A DNA stretch of 64,000 nt from Massilibacteroides vaginae (lineage in GTDB: Bacteria > Bacteroidota > Bacteroidia > Bacteroidales > Tannerellaceae), in assembly GCF_900178525.1 (NCBI RefSeq), contig NZ_FXDJ01000006.1:496001-560000 (forward strand), written 5' to 3'. A model generated the notes under the pieces. That model did not search any database and had not been told where the DNA came from. It saw only the letters and a program-made list of their open reading frames with translations. Of the stretch, positions 44,816 to 54,789 are shown one piece after another; the first letter of the stretch is position 1, and every line of letters starts with the position of its first letter. The position numbers and the translations under genes are program-made.

Positions 44816-46204
44816 ATGAGTAAAATAAGTTTTGTATTGGTGGCTTTTTGTCTTTTATTTATTACTTCATGTAATCAGCCAAAAAGCGGTGTATTATTTA
44901 GTGGTAGTGAAAATGCAGACTGGATCAGCTCCGGTGATGTAACTGTTGAAGAAGGTGTCTTGTCTTTATCTGGTCCTAATTCGAGTTCTGTCTTGAAGGG
45001 TGGGAATTACAAAAACTTTGAATTGGAACTTGAAGCACGTACAACAAAAGGAGGTAAAGGTTTTGTTGGTATTCACACAGATCAGTCCGGAAAAGGATAT
45101 CGCGTTGCGCTTAATAATGACAGGGAAGATCCTGTTTGGTGGAGGATGACGGGTAGTCTTATGTCTGTTCGTAACTTAACAAAAAGTTTTGTTCGTGAGA
45201 ACGACTGGTTCAATATGACTATTCGAGTAGAAGGGCGGTTTATTACGGTTAAGGTCAACGGCGAACTTGTTGTAGAGTATACAGAACCAGCGACACCATA
45301 TAGAACAAGTGAAAATTCACAATCCGTTTTATCTGAAGGTACTTTTGCTCTGGTTAGCACAGGTAACGGTACAGTAGAATTTAAGAACATTTCTGTTAAC
45401 ATTCTTGATAGCAAAAACATAGAAATGGTTGCTCAATTAGAATCGGCTTTAGACGAACAAAATGATGATATAATTAAATTACATCAGAACGATTTCCCGG
45501 TTTTAGACTATCATGTACATCTAAAGGGGGGACTTACAAAGGAGGTAGCAGCTGCTCAATCGCGAAAAACAGGCATTAATTATACCATAGCTCCTAATTG
45601 TGGTATTGGTTTCCCAATTACAAATGATGAAGAGATTTATACTTATCTGAACACGATGAGGAGTCAGCCTTTCATTTTAGCAATGCAGGCAGAAGGGCGT
45701 GAATGGGTAACTACCTTTTCTCAGGAAGCCCGCGATGAGTTTGACTTCGTTTTTACTGACGCCATGACATTCAACGACCATAAGAACAGACGTGTTCATC
45801 TATGGATTAATAATGAAGTAATAATTGACAACAAACAGAAATACATGGATCTGATTGTAGAAAGAACATGTGCCGTTTTACAAAATGAACCGGCGGATGT
45901 TTATGTAAATCCTTTTTTCCTACCCGAAGCAATGCAAGACCAATACGATGAATTTTGGACAGAAGAGCGAATGAATAAGGTGGTAGGTGTTTTAGCCGCA
46001 AGCGGAAAAGCACTTGAAATAAACGCGCGCTATAAAATACCGAATAAGGCAGTGATCCGGAAAGCAAAGGAAGCCGGTGTAAAGCTTACCTTCGGGACTA
46101 ATAATGTTGAACCTCAAGTTAGTATGTTAGAATATCCCATCCAGATGATAAAAGAATGTGGTTTGACTGCAAAAGATATGTACAGACCCAAAATTAAGTT
46201 ATAA
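44816..46204 (+). CDS. DUF1080 lipoprotein fused to PHP/amidohydrolase-like domain
   Basis: The 462-residue lipoprotein has lipobox ITSC with Cys19. Residues ~25-195 form a DUF1080/LamG beta-sandwich (YKNFELELEARTTKGGKGFVG, cited as FELELEARTTKGGKG, then IRVEGRFITVKVNGELV). After a short helical linker (~200-225) the C-terminal half (226-462) begins with DYHVHLKGG, whose His233 and His235 make the HxH of amidohydrolase or PHP phosphoesterase folds. EINARYKIPN and FGTNNVEP follow. DUF1080 members include 3-keto-disaccharide hydrolases. The two-domain fusion is unusual in my experience; the second activity is unassigned. Confidence 0.8.
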   Translation: MSKISFVLVAFCLLFITSCNQPKSGVLFSGSENADWISSGDVTVEEGVLSLSGPNSSSVLKGGNYKNFELELEARTTKGGKGFVGIHTDQSGKGYRVALNNDREDPVWWRMTGSLMSVRNLTKSFVRENDWFNMTIRVEGRFITVKVNGELVVEYTEPATPYRTSENSQSVLSEGTFALVSTGNGTVEFKNISVNILDSKNIEMVAQLESALDEQNDDIIKLHQNDFPVLDYHVHLKGGLTKEVAAAQSRKTGINYTIAPNCGIGFPITNDEEIYTYLNTMRSQPFILAMQAEGREWVTTFSQEARDEFDFVFTDAMTFNDHKNRRVHLWINNEVIIDNKQKYMDLIVERTCAVLQNEPADVYVNPFFLPEAMQDQYDEFWTEERMNKVVGVLAASGKALEINARYKIPNKAVIRKAKEAGVKLTFGTNNVEPQVSMLEYPIQMIKECGLTAKDMYRPKIKL

Positions 46205-46226
46205 AGGTTTTTGTGTAAAACACGAT

Positions 46227-46270
46227 AAAACAGAGGTTGTCCGCTTATTTAGGTGGACAGCCTCTGTTTT
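46227..46270. terminator. Bidirectional terminator
   Basis: AAAACAGAGG-T-TGTCC (46227-46242) pairs with GGACAGCCTCTGTTTT (46255-46270) between convergent genes. Confidence 0.85.
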
Positions 46271-46292
46271 AATACTAATTTTATGCTATCTG

Positions 46293-48158
46293 TTATTTGA
46301 TCGTAGGTGGTGCTTTCAAGGTTCCCCCTTCATTGTATTTTTGATTATTGGGAAGTCCTTTCTGTCCGACACCTTCATGCATCAACAATTTAAGGTCGTT
46401 CAGGTGATAACGATAAATACCTCTCGGGAGCGTATTGTATTTCTTACACAATGACGCTGCCATACCTACCACTTCGCCCATCATTCCAGTTGTACGCATC
46501 ACACGTGTTGTACCTAATGCAACGTGCGTCACACTGATATTTCTTCCGGCCATGAACAAATTATCAATATTTCTGGAATACAAACAACGATAAGGAATAG
46601 GATAAGGATAGATCGGATTGTGTTTGGCTATTGACTTAAACTCAGCTCCGGGGAAGTTTTCTGTATTTTTTGGATCCGGATAATGAAGATCGACCGTCCA
46701 GGTAGTGGCCGCGGTACCATCTTCATGCACCACATATTTGGTCAAATCCTCTTCTTTTAATATATAATCGCCCAATAACCGGCGAGATTCTCTCTTCCCG
46801 GCTACATAAGCTACCCAACCCAATTTGCGATTTTTATACAGGTCGTTTTCTTTCAGGTCATTCTTCAGATAACTCCAATTAGAGTATACAACCATCAAAC
46901 CATAATCACGAATACGTTCGAATTCATTGATCTGATCATAATTCATTCCGGTTTCCCATGTCCACTCTCCCATTGTCACTTTTTCAGCACTCGCATCCGT
47001 AAATTTCACGCCATAATTAAAATACGGGAATGCAGCCGGCTTCTTTTGATCTTCAGAATACCATTGTACAGAAGCGCCCATGGTCATTTTATCGGCAATA
47101 TCAGGGGCAGTCGCTTCACCAAATTCATCTTTCCCTTCACGTCCCATCGCAAAATCAGCTCCGGCAAGGTAGCCAATTGTTCCGTCTCCGGTACAGTCGG
47201 AAAACACGGGAGCAGTAAAAGTTTTCTCTTCACCCGTTTCAATATGCTTAGCTGTTACAGCTTTTATTTTTGAATTATCCATATTCACTGCGATAGCACG
47301 GAAATTAGAAAATAGCGTAATGTTTTTTTCATTGGCAACAATCTGTTCTTTCTTTTCATCTTCATAAAAATCACCCGGTTGCGCATTACCTCCGCGAGTA
47401 GGACCAAATTCTTTCTGAAGGTTTCCCAGTTCCTTGTATGGTCCGGATTCAATACGGCCACCCAAATGAACACGTATTTCAGAACTGTTATTACCGCCCA
47501 GTACCGGACGATCATTAATAAGAGCAACTTTACACCCTAAACGTGCTGCCGATACCGCAGCACTTATCCCGGCAACACCGCCACCAACAACAACCAGATC
47601 ATACGTGCCGGCATCGGGAGCTATGGCAGGTAATTGAAGTGCATTCCTACGAAATGCATCCAAAGCAGTCTTATCTGTCGGAGGAATATCATTCTCTACC
47701 GTTGTGAAATAAATCGCATCACAACGACCGTTAAACCCTGTCAAGTCATGCAATCCCAACGTTACCTGCTTATCTTTGACGGTAACCTTTCCGGCCGACT
47801 GCCACATCCAGGCATCTCCTTCAACACCCAAAACCGCAGGAAGTTTTTTCCTATTCACAGACAAACGGAACTTACCGGGACCCTCTCCTTTTTTCCAGGG
47901 CGAAGTCCAGTTAAACGTTCTTACATAAACAAAATAAGTTCCACTTTCAGGAAAAGTAACCTGAGTAACCGCATCATCCACCTGTTCACCCAAACCATGC
48001 GCCATAAGATACGGAGACCCCATTAAATCCATAAATTGCTGATCTACCACCCAACCTCCTTTATGCTTGAAACTTTCCGCCTCAACCAAAAGCTGAGCCG
48101 CATTTGCCAAACCCATGTTCAACAAAAGAACCAAAATCATCACCAATCGTGTTTTCAT
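46293..48158 (-). CDS. Exported FAD-dependent oxidoreductase
   Basis: This 621-residue protein has a signal peptide (~1-20, ending ANAA). A small N-terminal beta domain (~22-160) looks like a carbohydrate-binding module (LLVEAESFKHKGGWVVD, FPESGTYFVYVRTFNW). The FAD domain (~185-590) carries the dinucleotide fold VVVGGGVAGISAAVSAARLG, then GGNNSSEIRVHLGG and FSDCTGDGTIGYLAGA. It is a PF12831-type FAD oxidoreductase, common in polysaccharide-related loci. Substrate unknown; context suggests sugar or uronic acid oxidation. Confidence 0.87.
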   Translation of the reverse strand: MKTRLVMILVLLLNMGLANAAQLLVEAESFKHKGGWVVDQQFMDLMGSPYLMAHGLGEQVDDAVTQVTFPESGTYFVYVRTFNWTSPWKKGEGPGKFRLSVNRKKLPAVLGVEGDAWMWQSAGKVTVKDKQVTLGLHDLTGFNGRCDAIYFTTVENDIPPTDKTALDAFRRNALQLPAIAPDAGTYDLVVVGGGVAGISAAVSAARLGCKVALINDRPVLGGNNSSEIRVHLGGRIESGPYKELGNLQKEFGPTRGGNAQPGDFYEDEKKEQIVANEKNITLFSNFRAIAVNMDNSKIKAVTAKHIETGEEKTFTAPVFSDCTGDGTIGYLAGADFAMGREGKDEFGEATAPDIADKMTMGASVQWYSEDQKKPAAFPYFNYGVKFTDASAEKVTMGEWTWETGMNYDQINEFERIRDYGLMVVYSNWSYLKNDLKENDLYKNRKLGWVAYVAGKRESRRLLGDYILKEEDLTKYVVHEDGTAATTWTVDLHYPDPKNTENFPGAEFKSIAKHNPIYPYPIPYRCLYSRNIDNLFMAGRNISVTHVALGTTRVMRTTGMMGEVVGMAASLCKKYNTLPRGIYRYHLNDLKLLMHEGVGQKGLPNNQKYNEGGTLKAPPTIK

Positions 48159-48468
48159 GTTTTATCGTATTATTTGTTATTTTTCCACAAAACAAAATCA
48201 CCAAAAAGTCTGCGAGATTCTCACCTACCACTAATATATGCCGTCCAATTTAGTTTTTTATTCTTGAACATGGAATTCTCTCTTAATTTATTTATAAGAT
48301 TACCTCAGTTGCTTTTTAAAAGGACTCTTCTTGGAGATTCATGCTATAATTTACGTTTTATTTAATAGAAATGATAAAAGGGGGGATATTTCATTGTTTG
48401 GGAGGGATATGGGGGTGGGTTTTAGAATATTTATTGTGAGCGCGTACACGTGGAATCTATGAAAAGTG

Positions 48469-48476
48469 TATATTTG
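48469..48476 (+). promoter_or_regulatory. -7 box (TATATTTG) of the mutarotase gene
   Basis: An exact box, 42 bp before the ATG. The rest of the 48159-48518 gap shows only a G-rich run (~48377-48420) and nothing else that I can identify. Confidence 0.5.
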
Positions 48477-48518
48477 TCTTCATCATGATGAACTACTCAC
48501 AAAAACTAATTTTATAAG

Positions 48519-49643
48519 ATGAAAAAATTATTTATGGCTGTAATGGCAATGGCTGTGCTGTTGTCGTGTACCGAAAAAAAGGAAGAGGCCACGCTTTCCG
48601 GTTTAATGAAAACTAATTTCGTTTCTGAAGTGGAAGGTAAGCCTACTGCGCTCTACGTGCTTAAGAACATGAATGGCGTTGAGGCTTGTATTACAAACTA
48701 CGGTGGACGTTTGGTTTCTCTTATGGTTCCGGACAGGAATGGTAAGATGACTGATGTAGTATTGGGATATGATAATATCGCCCAATATGTGAACACGGAC
48801 GGCAACTACGGTGCTTTGATCGGTCGTTACGGCAATCGTATCGCGCAAGGTAAATTTACTTTGGATGGAACAGAATACACGCTTCCTCAGAACAATAACG
48901 GACATTGTCTGCATGGTGGTCCTAAAGGTTATCATACCCGGGTGTGGGATGCTAAACAGCTAAATGACCAAGCGTTGGAGTTAACCTATCTTTCTCCTGA
49001 TGGAGAGGCCGGTTTCCCGGGCAATGTAACTATTAAAGTGGTTTATACGCTAACAAATGATAACGCGATTGATATTGCTTACGAAGCTACAACGGATAAA
49101 TCAACGGTAATTAACCTGACAAATCATAGCTATTTCAACTTGTCAGGCACTACAGCTTCTATTGTAGATCATGTTATTTCAATCAACGCCGATACCTATA
49201 CTCCGGTTGACGATCTCTTGATTCCTACGGGAGAACTTCCTTCTGTAGAGGGTACACCGATGGATCTGCGTAACCCAATCGTTATAGGAGATCACATAAA
49301 TGATGATTTCGATCAGTTGGTTAAAGGAAAAGGCTACGACCACAACTGGGTGTTAAATGCAAACGGCAACATAAACACTTTAGCTGCAAAGGCAGTATGT
49401 CCGAAGAGTGGTATATCGCTTGAAGTTTATACAAACGAACCGGGAGTTCAATTCTATTCCGGCAATTTTATGACAGAAGATAAAGGCAAATTAGGTGCAA
49501 CTTACAACCATCGTGGCGCGCTTTGTCTGGAAACTCAACACTATCCTGACACGCCAAATCAACCTAATTTCCCGACAACGACTGTAAATCCGGGAGAAAC
49601 CTATAAGAGTCGTTGTATTTATAAACTGACAGTAGAAAAATAA
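48519..49643 (+). CDS. Aldose 1-epimerase (galactose mutarotase) lipoprotein
   Basis: GalM-type enzymes interconvert the anomers of galactose and glucose. The 374-residue protein has lipobox VLLSC with Cys17, so it is probably periplasmic. Family motifs are ITNYGGRLVSLMVPD, GYDNIAQYV, GRYGNRIAQGKF, NNGHCLHGGPKGYHTR, with the active-site His, NLTNHSYFNLSG, YDHNWVLN and GVQFYSGNF with the catalytic Glu in LCLETQHYPD. The exported form fits Bacteroidetes outer-surface sugar uptake. Terminator at 49677-49712. Confidence 0.95.
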   Translation: MKKLFMAVMAMAVLLSCTEKKEEATLSGLMKTNFVSEVEGKPTALYVLKNMNGVEACITNYGGRLVSLMVPDRNGKMTDVVLGYDNIAQYVNTDGNYGALIGRYGNRIAQGKFTLDGTEYTLPQNNNGHCLHGGPKGYHTRVWDAKQLNDQALELTYLSPDGEAGFPGNVTIKVVYTLTNDNAIDIAYEATTDKSTVINLTNHSYFNLSGTTASIVDHVISINADTYTPVDDLLIPTGELPSVEGTPMDLRNPIVIGDHINDDFDQLVKGKGYDHNWVLNANGNINTLAAKAVCPKSGISLEVYTNEPGVQFYSGNFMTEDKGKLGATYNHRGALCLETQHYPDTPNQPNFPTTTVNPGETYKSRCIYKLTVEK

Positions 49644-49676
49644 ATCGTTTCTAATTATCTAACAAAATCTTTCCAG

Positions 49677-49712
49677 GCAGGAAGTTCCATCGTGGTTCTT
49701 CCTGCTTTTTTT
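49677..49712 (+). terminator. Terminator of the mutarotase gene
   Basis: GCAGGAAG (49677-49684) pairs with CTTCCTGC (49698-49705), followed by seven T. Confidence 0.82.
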
Positions 49713-49779
49713 ATATACGCACAGCCAATCAGTACAGAAAGGCGTTCGGTGTTCGTAGGATAATCATCTTATTTCCTAT

Positions 49780-50335
49780 TGTCATGCTGAGCCTGTCGAA
49801 GCATCTCATACCAACCCACTGTCATGCTGAGCTTGTCGAAGCATCTCATACTGTCGGACTATTGTTTAACGAAGCTGTATGCAGAGATTCCTCCACTTCG
49901 GTCGGAATGACAAAGGAAGAGTGGTCGGGATGACAGGGAGAGATGTCGAGATGACAAAAAGGATGACTCCTACCCGGAAAAGAGCGCGATGCCGCGATAA
50001 GCGGCGAGCCGTGAAAAAACCGGCCTCATTGGATGAGCGTTAAGAAAAACACGGAGCGAGAGCGTTAAAAACAAATCGTTGTTTGAGCGAAGCGAGTTTT
50101 CGATTTGTTTAGCGAAAGCGCAGTGTTTTTTAGCGAAGGAAGTGCAGCCTTGATCTTTTTTGCTTCGTTTTTTGGATCAAGCCAAAAAATGATGTGGGGT
50201 CGCAGGGGTGAAACCCCTTAAAACCCTGTCCCATCCACTGTCATGCTGAGCTTGTCGAAGCATCTCATACTGTCGGACTATTGTTTAATGAAGTTTTATG
50301 CAGAGATCTCTCCACTTCGGTCGAGATGACAAAGG
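49780..50335. repeat. Extragenic repeat cluster with ~95-bp direct repeats
   Basis: The sequence TGTCATGCTGAGCYTGTCGA occurs at 49780, 49820 and 50239. The last two extend into ~95-bp near-identical units (49820-49916, 50239-50334) ending TCGGTCG(GA)(AG)ATGACA, whose ends are imperfectly inverted (TGTCAT...ATGACA). Between them, arms at 50044-50078 and 50101-50130 form a large hairpin (CACGGAGCGAGAGCG against CGAAAGCGCAGTG). No ORF of note exists; it looks like a REP- or MITE-like insertion cluster. Confidence 0.7.
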
Positions 50336-50427
50336 AGGGGTGGTCGTGGTGATAAAGGAAGGATGGTTGGGGTGACAGGGAAGGAAGGAAGGGGTGGTTG
50401 TGATGACGGGTGTAAGTGGGGTAAATA

Positions 50428-50463
50428 GAAAAAAGCTACCATAAAACGAATTTTATGGTAGCT
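50428..50463 (-). terminator. Terminator of the 1307-residue surface gene
   Basis: A 13-bp perfect stem (50434-50446, 50451-50463) with loop CGAA is followed on the minus strand by six T. It lies ~180 bp past the stop. Confidence 0.75.
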
Positions 50464-50644
50464 CTTTACATTTGTTTTGTGCTTCAATCTTCACAGACTA
50501 AAAACATTTCTTTTTCTACTTTTACCTCTTGTTCACTCTCTCGAGATACTTATCTGCCCCCTCCTGAGAGGGAGCAGATTCAAGGTATTATTTAATATTA
50601 ATTTATCACTATCTACCCAATAGGGTAAACAATTTCGTTGTTTT

Positions 50645-53600
50645 TTATTTTACAATTGCTTTAATAGCGTCTTCACCTTGGATAGCTACTACTACGATTC
50701 CCTTAGGAGCAGAGATTGTAGCGTTATCTGAAGTGATAGTTGTTTTAGCAACAACCTGACCTAAGATATTATTGATTGATACAGTTTTTCCTGCAGCATT
50801 CAAAATAGTTACGTTGCCATTACCAGCGATAACCTTAACATCTGTAGCGTTGATGTCTTCGTTTGAAGTTGGGCGATCGTCTGTGTTTGCAATACGTAAG
50901 ATCTGAGCTTGGTTAAGCAATTGATTAAGCGTTGATGTTCCGTCGATTTCAGTATGGTCACCATTAATGTTATATTTCTGAGCCAATACTGGAACTCCGT
51001 CAAGGATCTGTACCCAACTTGCTTCGCTGAATGTTCCATAAGAACCAGTTACATTAAGACCTTTAGATTCTAACAAGATAGTTTCTTGAGAATCGTCTGT
51101 CAAACGTAAAGAGAAGGCTACATTCTGGTGAGCATCGTTCAATACGATCTTATCTACTTTACCTGCATTAACAGCGTCATTCAAAGCAGCAGGATCAACA
51201 ACGTTCCATTTGCTTGTTACATCTTTGATTGTAGTGCTTTTGAATACGAACAAGTATTCACCTTCACTCAAATCAAATGCTTTACCTACTTGAGCAGCTT
51301 CTTCAGCAGTAACATTCATGTGGATTGCTTCAACAAATCCAAGACGTGAATAGTTTCTGTAACCGTAGCTACGAGCTTCGTTCAACATGTTATGACCTGC
51401 ATATTTATCGATAGAGTCATTCAAGTTAATCATTACGCGACCAGCCAGGTAACCATTGTAGAATACGTGGTGAGATTTATCGTTTTCGTCAGCAGTTGAT
51501 TCGCTTGGGAAGTAACCGTGTTGGTTAGTTGAACACCAGCGACCATCTTTCACGCTATCAGGAGCAACGAAGAATAAATACTTCGGCATACGTGGGTTAG
51601 AAGAGATAACAGAATCAATATAGAATGCTGTTGTGCTTTCTTTACCTACAGGTTTTACGTTTTCAGCAGTAATTCCTAAATAATTAAATCCTTTGATGTA
51701 TTCGCCGGCATTTAAACCTGCAGCGTTGTTACCATCTTCGAATAAATATTCAGTAGCTTCAGCGTTAGCACCTCTTTGACGGAATACTTTACTTACTGTA
51801 TTGTTTCCTTCTAAAGAAAGTGTTTTGTACAATGGACGTGGGTTATCTGTAAATACGAATGCAGATACGCGATCCATAGGAGCAGTGTTCAATGATGCGA
51901 ATGAAACCTTAGCGTTTTGATCTTTTACGTCAGCACGTTTGAATCCATTTTCAAAGAATTTACGTCCTGCATAAACACCTGATTCATCTGGATTTGCTTC
52001 AAGCATCATAGAGTCTTTTGCCATAACTGTAAGTCCGGCGTATGTTTTACCATTGATCCAGTATTCTTTCTTGAATGAAGCTGTTTGACTCCATCCTGTA
52101 GCATCAACTAACGCATAAGCATTAACCGGTGTATTGTCTGAAGTAACCTGATCTGCTTTGAAATAGAATGTACCTAATTTCACATTCTTTCCATCTACAT
52201 CTTTCAGGTGAGCCATCTGATAATAAGAATTACCGTTAGCGTCTTCTTTAACAACAACATATCTCCATTGGTTGTCTACCAAGTTGGCGTCTTTAACTTT
52301 CAACGAATAACTGCTTCTTTCCAATTGAACCGCACCAGCCAATGCACTTGCATAACCGAAGTTATTAGCATACAATGTGTCGATTTCGAAATCAGACCAA
52401 AGTTCAGTCTTAATACCTAATAATTTAGAGTCACCATCAATGCTAAGGAATTTATCTGTGTTAGGGGCTCCTAATTCAGTAGCTTGCAGATATTGCATTG
52501 CATAAGTTTCGTATTTCAAACTTTCAGCGTTGAATTTTTTGTAACCCAAATAAGGATCAGCTTTGATCGCAGCAGGAACTGCTGTGAAAGAAATCGTGTC
52601 GCCACAAGAAAGATGTGCATCAGCAAACAGACCATTTGAATTTGATTTTACATCATAATCACGGTGGTTGATGATGTAATATTTATCTGTTGAACCTGCA
52701 ACTTTATACAATTGTCCTTTGAACAATGGAGCAGGAGTTTGATCTCCGTATTCACGGTTTCTAATTGTTACATAAGGAGCATCGTTGTTAACAGCACATG
52801 TGTCACGTTCAACAACCCATTGAGTAGCCGGCATTTGCAGGTAATCTTGGTTGTCATCCGGTCTGTCATACATCAAACGACCTTCCATGTTGTAAACAAG
52901 GTACATACCATTTTTGCGGTAGTCTGTTTTCTTGTTATCACTTACGTTGATTTGGATCATGTATACATCACTTGCAACAGCAGCGCGTTCAAGATAAGTA
53001 TATGTATGGTCGAATTGTACTTTCAATCCCATTTCAGCAGGAACATTAGTCAATACAGGTTTACCATATTTAGCTGTAGCGTGTGCGGGAGCCAACGGAT
53101 TGGTTGAACTACCTACGCTTAATACCTGTTTTGAATCGATACCGGTACTTTTATTCATTAAAGTAAGTGCAACCGGTTCAAGTGCTAGTTTAGGTGCTAC
53201 TGTATTTGTTGTTGCTGTAGCTGCAGCTCCGGCACCGTGAGGTACACCCGCATTAACAGTATTATAGAAAGACGTGATAGCAGCACCAGACAAATTAGAA
53301 GCTAACCAGTCTGTACCAGCTTTTTTATCCTCATCACTTACAATTGAAGCATTCAATGGTTCGAATGCCAAACTGTCCGGAGTTGGGAAATAAGTAACTT
53401 TCCAAATATAACGAGCAGAAAGAGCATTTATTGGGGTAGTTGCAGGGTCTTGAGGTGTTGTAGCCGCAGGCGGATACACATCGTTTTTAACCACAAAGCC
53501 ACTATGTTGAGAAGGAAGCTGGTCGTTTTCGTACGTTTCGTCTGTCGCTACCATTAAATATTTATCACCATCTTTCAATACAACGCTATAACCGGCATAA

Positions 53601-54568
53601 ACACCTCCGGTTGCATTATCCACCTGTGTGTCAGTCACGTCAACCGCAGTATAGTTTGATTTGAAGAAATCGTTAGCTACAGTACCGTCTGCTAATTTAA
53701 ATTTCGCGTTAAGTGCTGTATTCGTTCTGTTTGCTAATGAATTATCAGAATCGATCATTGAGTTAATGTCTGCAGCACTCAATACGCGCGCACCTGCGTT
53801 ACGTACCGTAAAGTTCAGGATATTGTAGCCAGCAACCATTGCATTACCAGCACCAGTAACCTGAGAAGAAGGTATATCAACCAATACTACCTCGTCATTT
53901 GTATTAATCGCCAAACCAAGCACTCTTTCGTCAGCACCTTCTCCGTGATTAAATGTATAAAGCTTAGCTTCATCAAAATCACCTGTTGCATTTACATCAG
54001 CGGTATACCAACGCCAGCTGCTGATTTCTGTTTTGTTAACCGTAGCAGCAGTACTCACACCGGCCTTTGTTATTACTGAACTAGCACTTAAGTCAGTCAA
54101 AGCGTCCAACTTCACAGCATCATTGCAGTTGTAGCTTAATTTAAAGCCGGTTTCCTTGTTGGTGAACTCATACAAATAAGCTCCCTGAGTCCTTGAAACC
54201 ACGTTGATCTTCCACAAAGAAGCATTCAAAGAAGCATTCGAAGCAGGGGTTGTTAATGAAGACTGGTCAACAGCTTTCAAAGTAAGTTCGCCCGTGTCAT
54301 AATCACGCATCTGAACCAATACTTTCGTACCTGTACCACCTGGAACAGTACTACTTGCATCAGTAACTTCCAATTGATACCACTTTGTAGATTCAATTTG
54401 TTTTACCGCTAAGTCGTTTTGAGTAGCATCAAAAGAAGCAGAGCCTACTGCTTGCGTACGATAAGGAATCTCCGCACTCGTACTCAAACCTGCATGCTGA
54501 GCGTAGGCAGAAGAACCTATACCCAAAGCCGCAGCAGCAGCAAATAAAGTAAAAATTTTTTTGTTCAT
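50645..54568 (-). CDS. Giant secreted DUF6383-type surface protein, 1307 residues
   Basis: It has a signal peptide at 1-24 (MNKKIFTLFAAAAALGIG...AYAQ). The long Asp/Asn/Thr-rich, beta-type body has no enzyme motif but repeated aromatic-strand patterns (KYLMVATDETYE, DKYYIINHRDYDV, GRKFFENGFKR). The last ~70 residues (SINNILGQVVAK, APKGIVVVAIQGEDAIKAIVK) closely match the 902-residue paralogue, and resemble T9SS C-terminal signals. An S-layer-like surface role is inferred from size, secretion, tail and known Parabacteroides/Tannerella proteins. The 5' region has no promoter facing the gene; the only good one, 55055-55084, points away and is inside an invertible-looking segment. A serine recombinase gene lies upstream. 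Confidence 0.85.
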   Translation of the reverse strand: MNKKIFTLFAAAAALGIGSSAYAQHAGLSTSAEIPYRTQAVGSASFDATQNDLAVKQIESTKWYQLEVTDASSTVPGGTGTKVLVQMRDYDTGELTLKAVDQSSLTTPASNASLNASLWKINVVSRTQGAYLYEFTNKETGFKLSYNCNDAVKLDALTDLSASSVITKAGVSTAATVNKTEISSWRWYTADVNATGDFDEAKLYTFNHGEGADERVLGLAINTNDEVVLVDIPSSQVTGAGNAMVAGYNILNFTVRNAGARVLSAADINSMIDSDNSLANRTNTALNAKFKLADGTVANDFFKSNYTAVDVTDTQVDNATGGVYAGYSVVLKDGDKYLMVATDETYENDQLPSQHSGFVVKNDVYPPAATTPQDPATTPINALSARYIWKVTYFPTPDSLAFEPLNASIVSDEDKKAGTDWLASNLSGAAITSFYNTVNAGVPHGAGAAATATTNTVAPKLALEPVALTLMNKSTGIDSKQVLSVGSSTNPLAPAHATAKYGKPVLTNVPAEMGLKVQFDHTYTYLERAAVASDVYMIQINVSDNKKTDYRKNGMYLVYNMEGRLMYDRPDDNQDYLQMPATQWVVERDTCAVNNDAPYVTIRNREYGDQTPAPLFKGQLYKVAGSTDKYYIINHRDYDVKSNSNGLFADAHLSCGDTISFTAVPAAIKADPYLGYKKFNAESLKYETYAMQYLQATELGAPNTDKFLSIDGDSKLLGIKTELWSDFEIDTLYANNFGYASALAGAVQLERSSYSLKVKDANLVDNQWRYVVVKEDANGNSYYQMAHLKDVDGKNVKLGTFYFKADQVTSDNTPVNAYALVDATGWSQTASFKKEYWINGKTYAGLTVMAKDSMMLEANPDESGVYAGRKFFENGFKRADVKDQNAKVSFASLNTAPMDRVSAFVFTDNPRPLYKTLSLEGNNTVSKVFRQRGANAEATEYLFEDGNNAAGLNAGEYIKGFNYLGITAENVKPVGKESTTAFYIDSVISSNPRMPKYLFFVAPDSVKDGRWCSTNQHGYFPSESTADENDKSHHVFYNGYLAGRVMINLNDSIDKYAGHNMLNEARSYGYRNYSRLGFVEAIHMNVTAEEAAQVGKAFDLSEGEYLFVFKSTTIKDVTSKWNVVDPAALNDAVNAGKVDKIVLNDAHQNVAFSLRLTDDSQETILLESKGLNVTGSYGTFSEASWVQILDGVPVLAQKYNINGDHTEIDGTSTLNQLLNQAQILRIANTDDRPTSNEDINATDVKVIAGNGNVTILNAAGKTVSINNILGQVVAKTTITSDNATISAPKGIVVVAIQGEDAIKAIVK

Positions 54569-54684
54569 AAAATAATAGAATTAATATTAGTAATAGAATT
54601 ACTTAAAATTTCTTTTTAATGACTTGTATATAGTTAAGCACAGCAACTATGCACAAGCAAATTGCATTGGAAGTGCACAATTCA

Positions 54685-54698
54685 AACCGTCAATTAAA
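54685..54698. repeat. Left inverted repeat of the putative promoter switch
   Basis: AACCGTCAATTAAA; it is the exact reverse complement of 55093-55106. It lies 117 bp upstream of the surface-gene ATG. Confidence 0.75.
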
Positions 54699-54789
54699 AT
54701 GTACAATTGAATTTCGAAAACAACGGCTTGATTTGCCGTTTTTTGTGCATTATTGGTTATAATCCCCGATACATAGGTTAAATCTGTTT

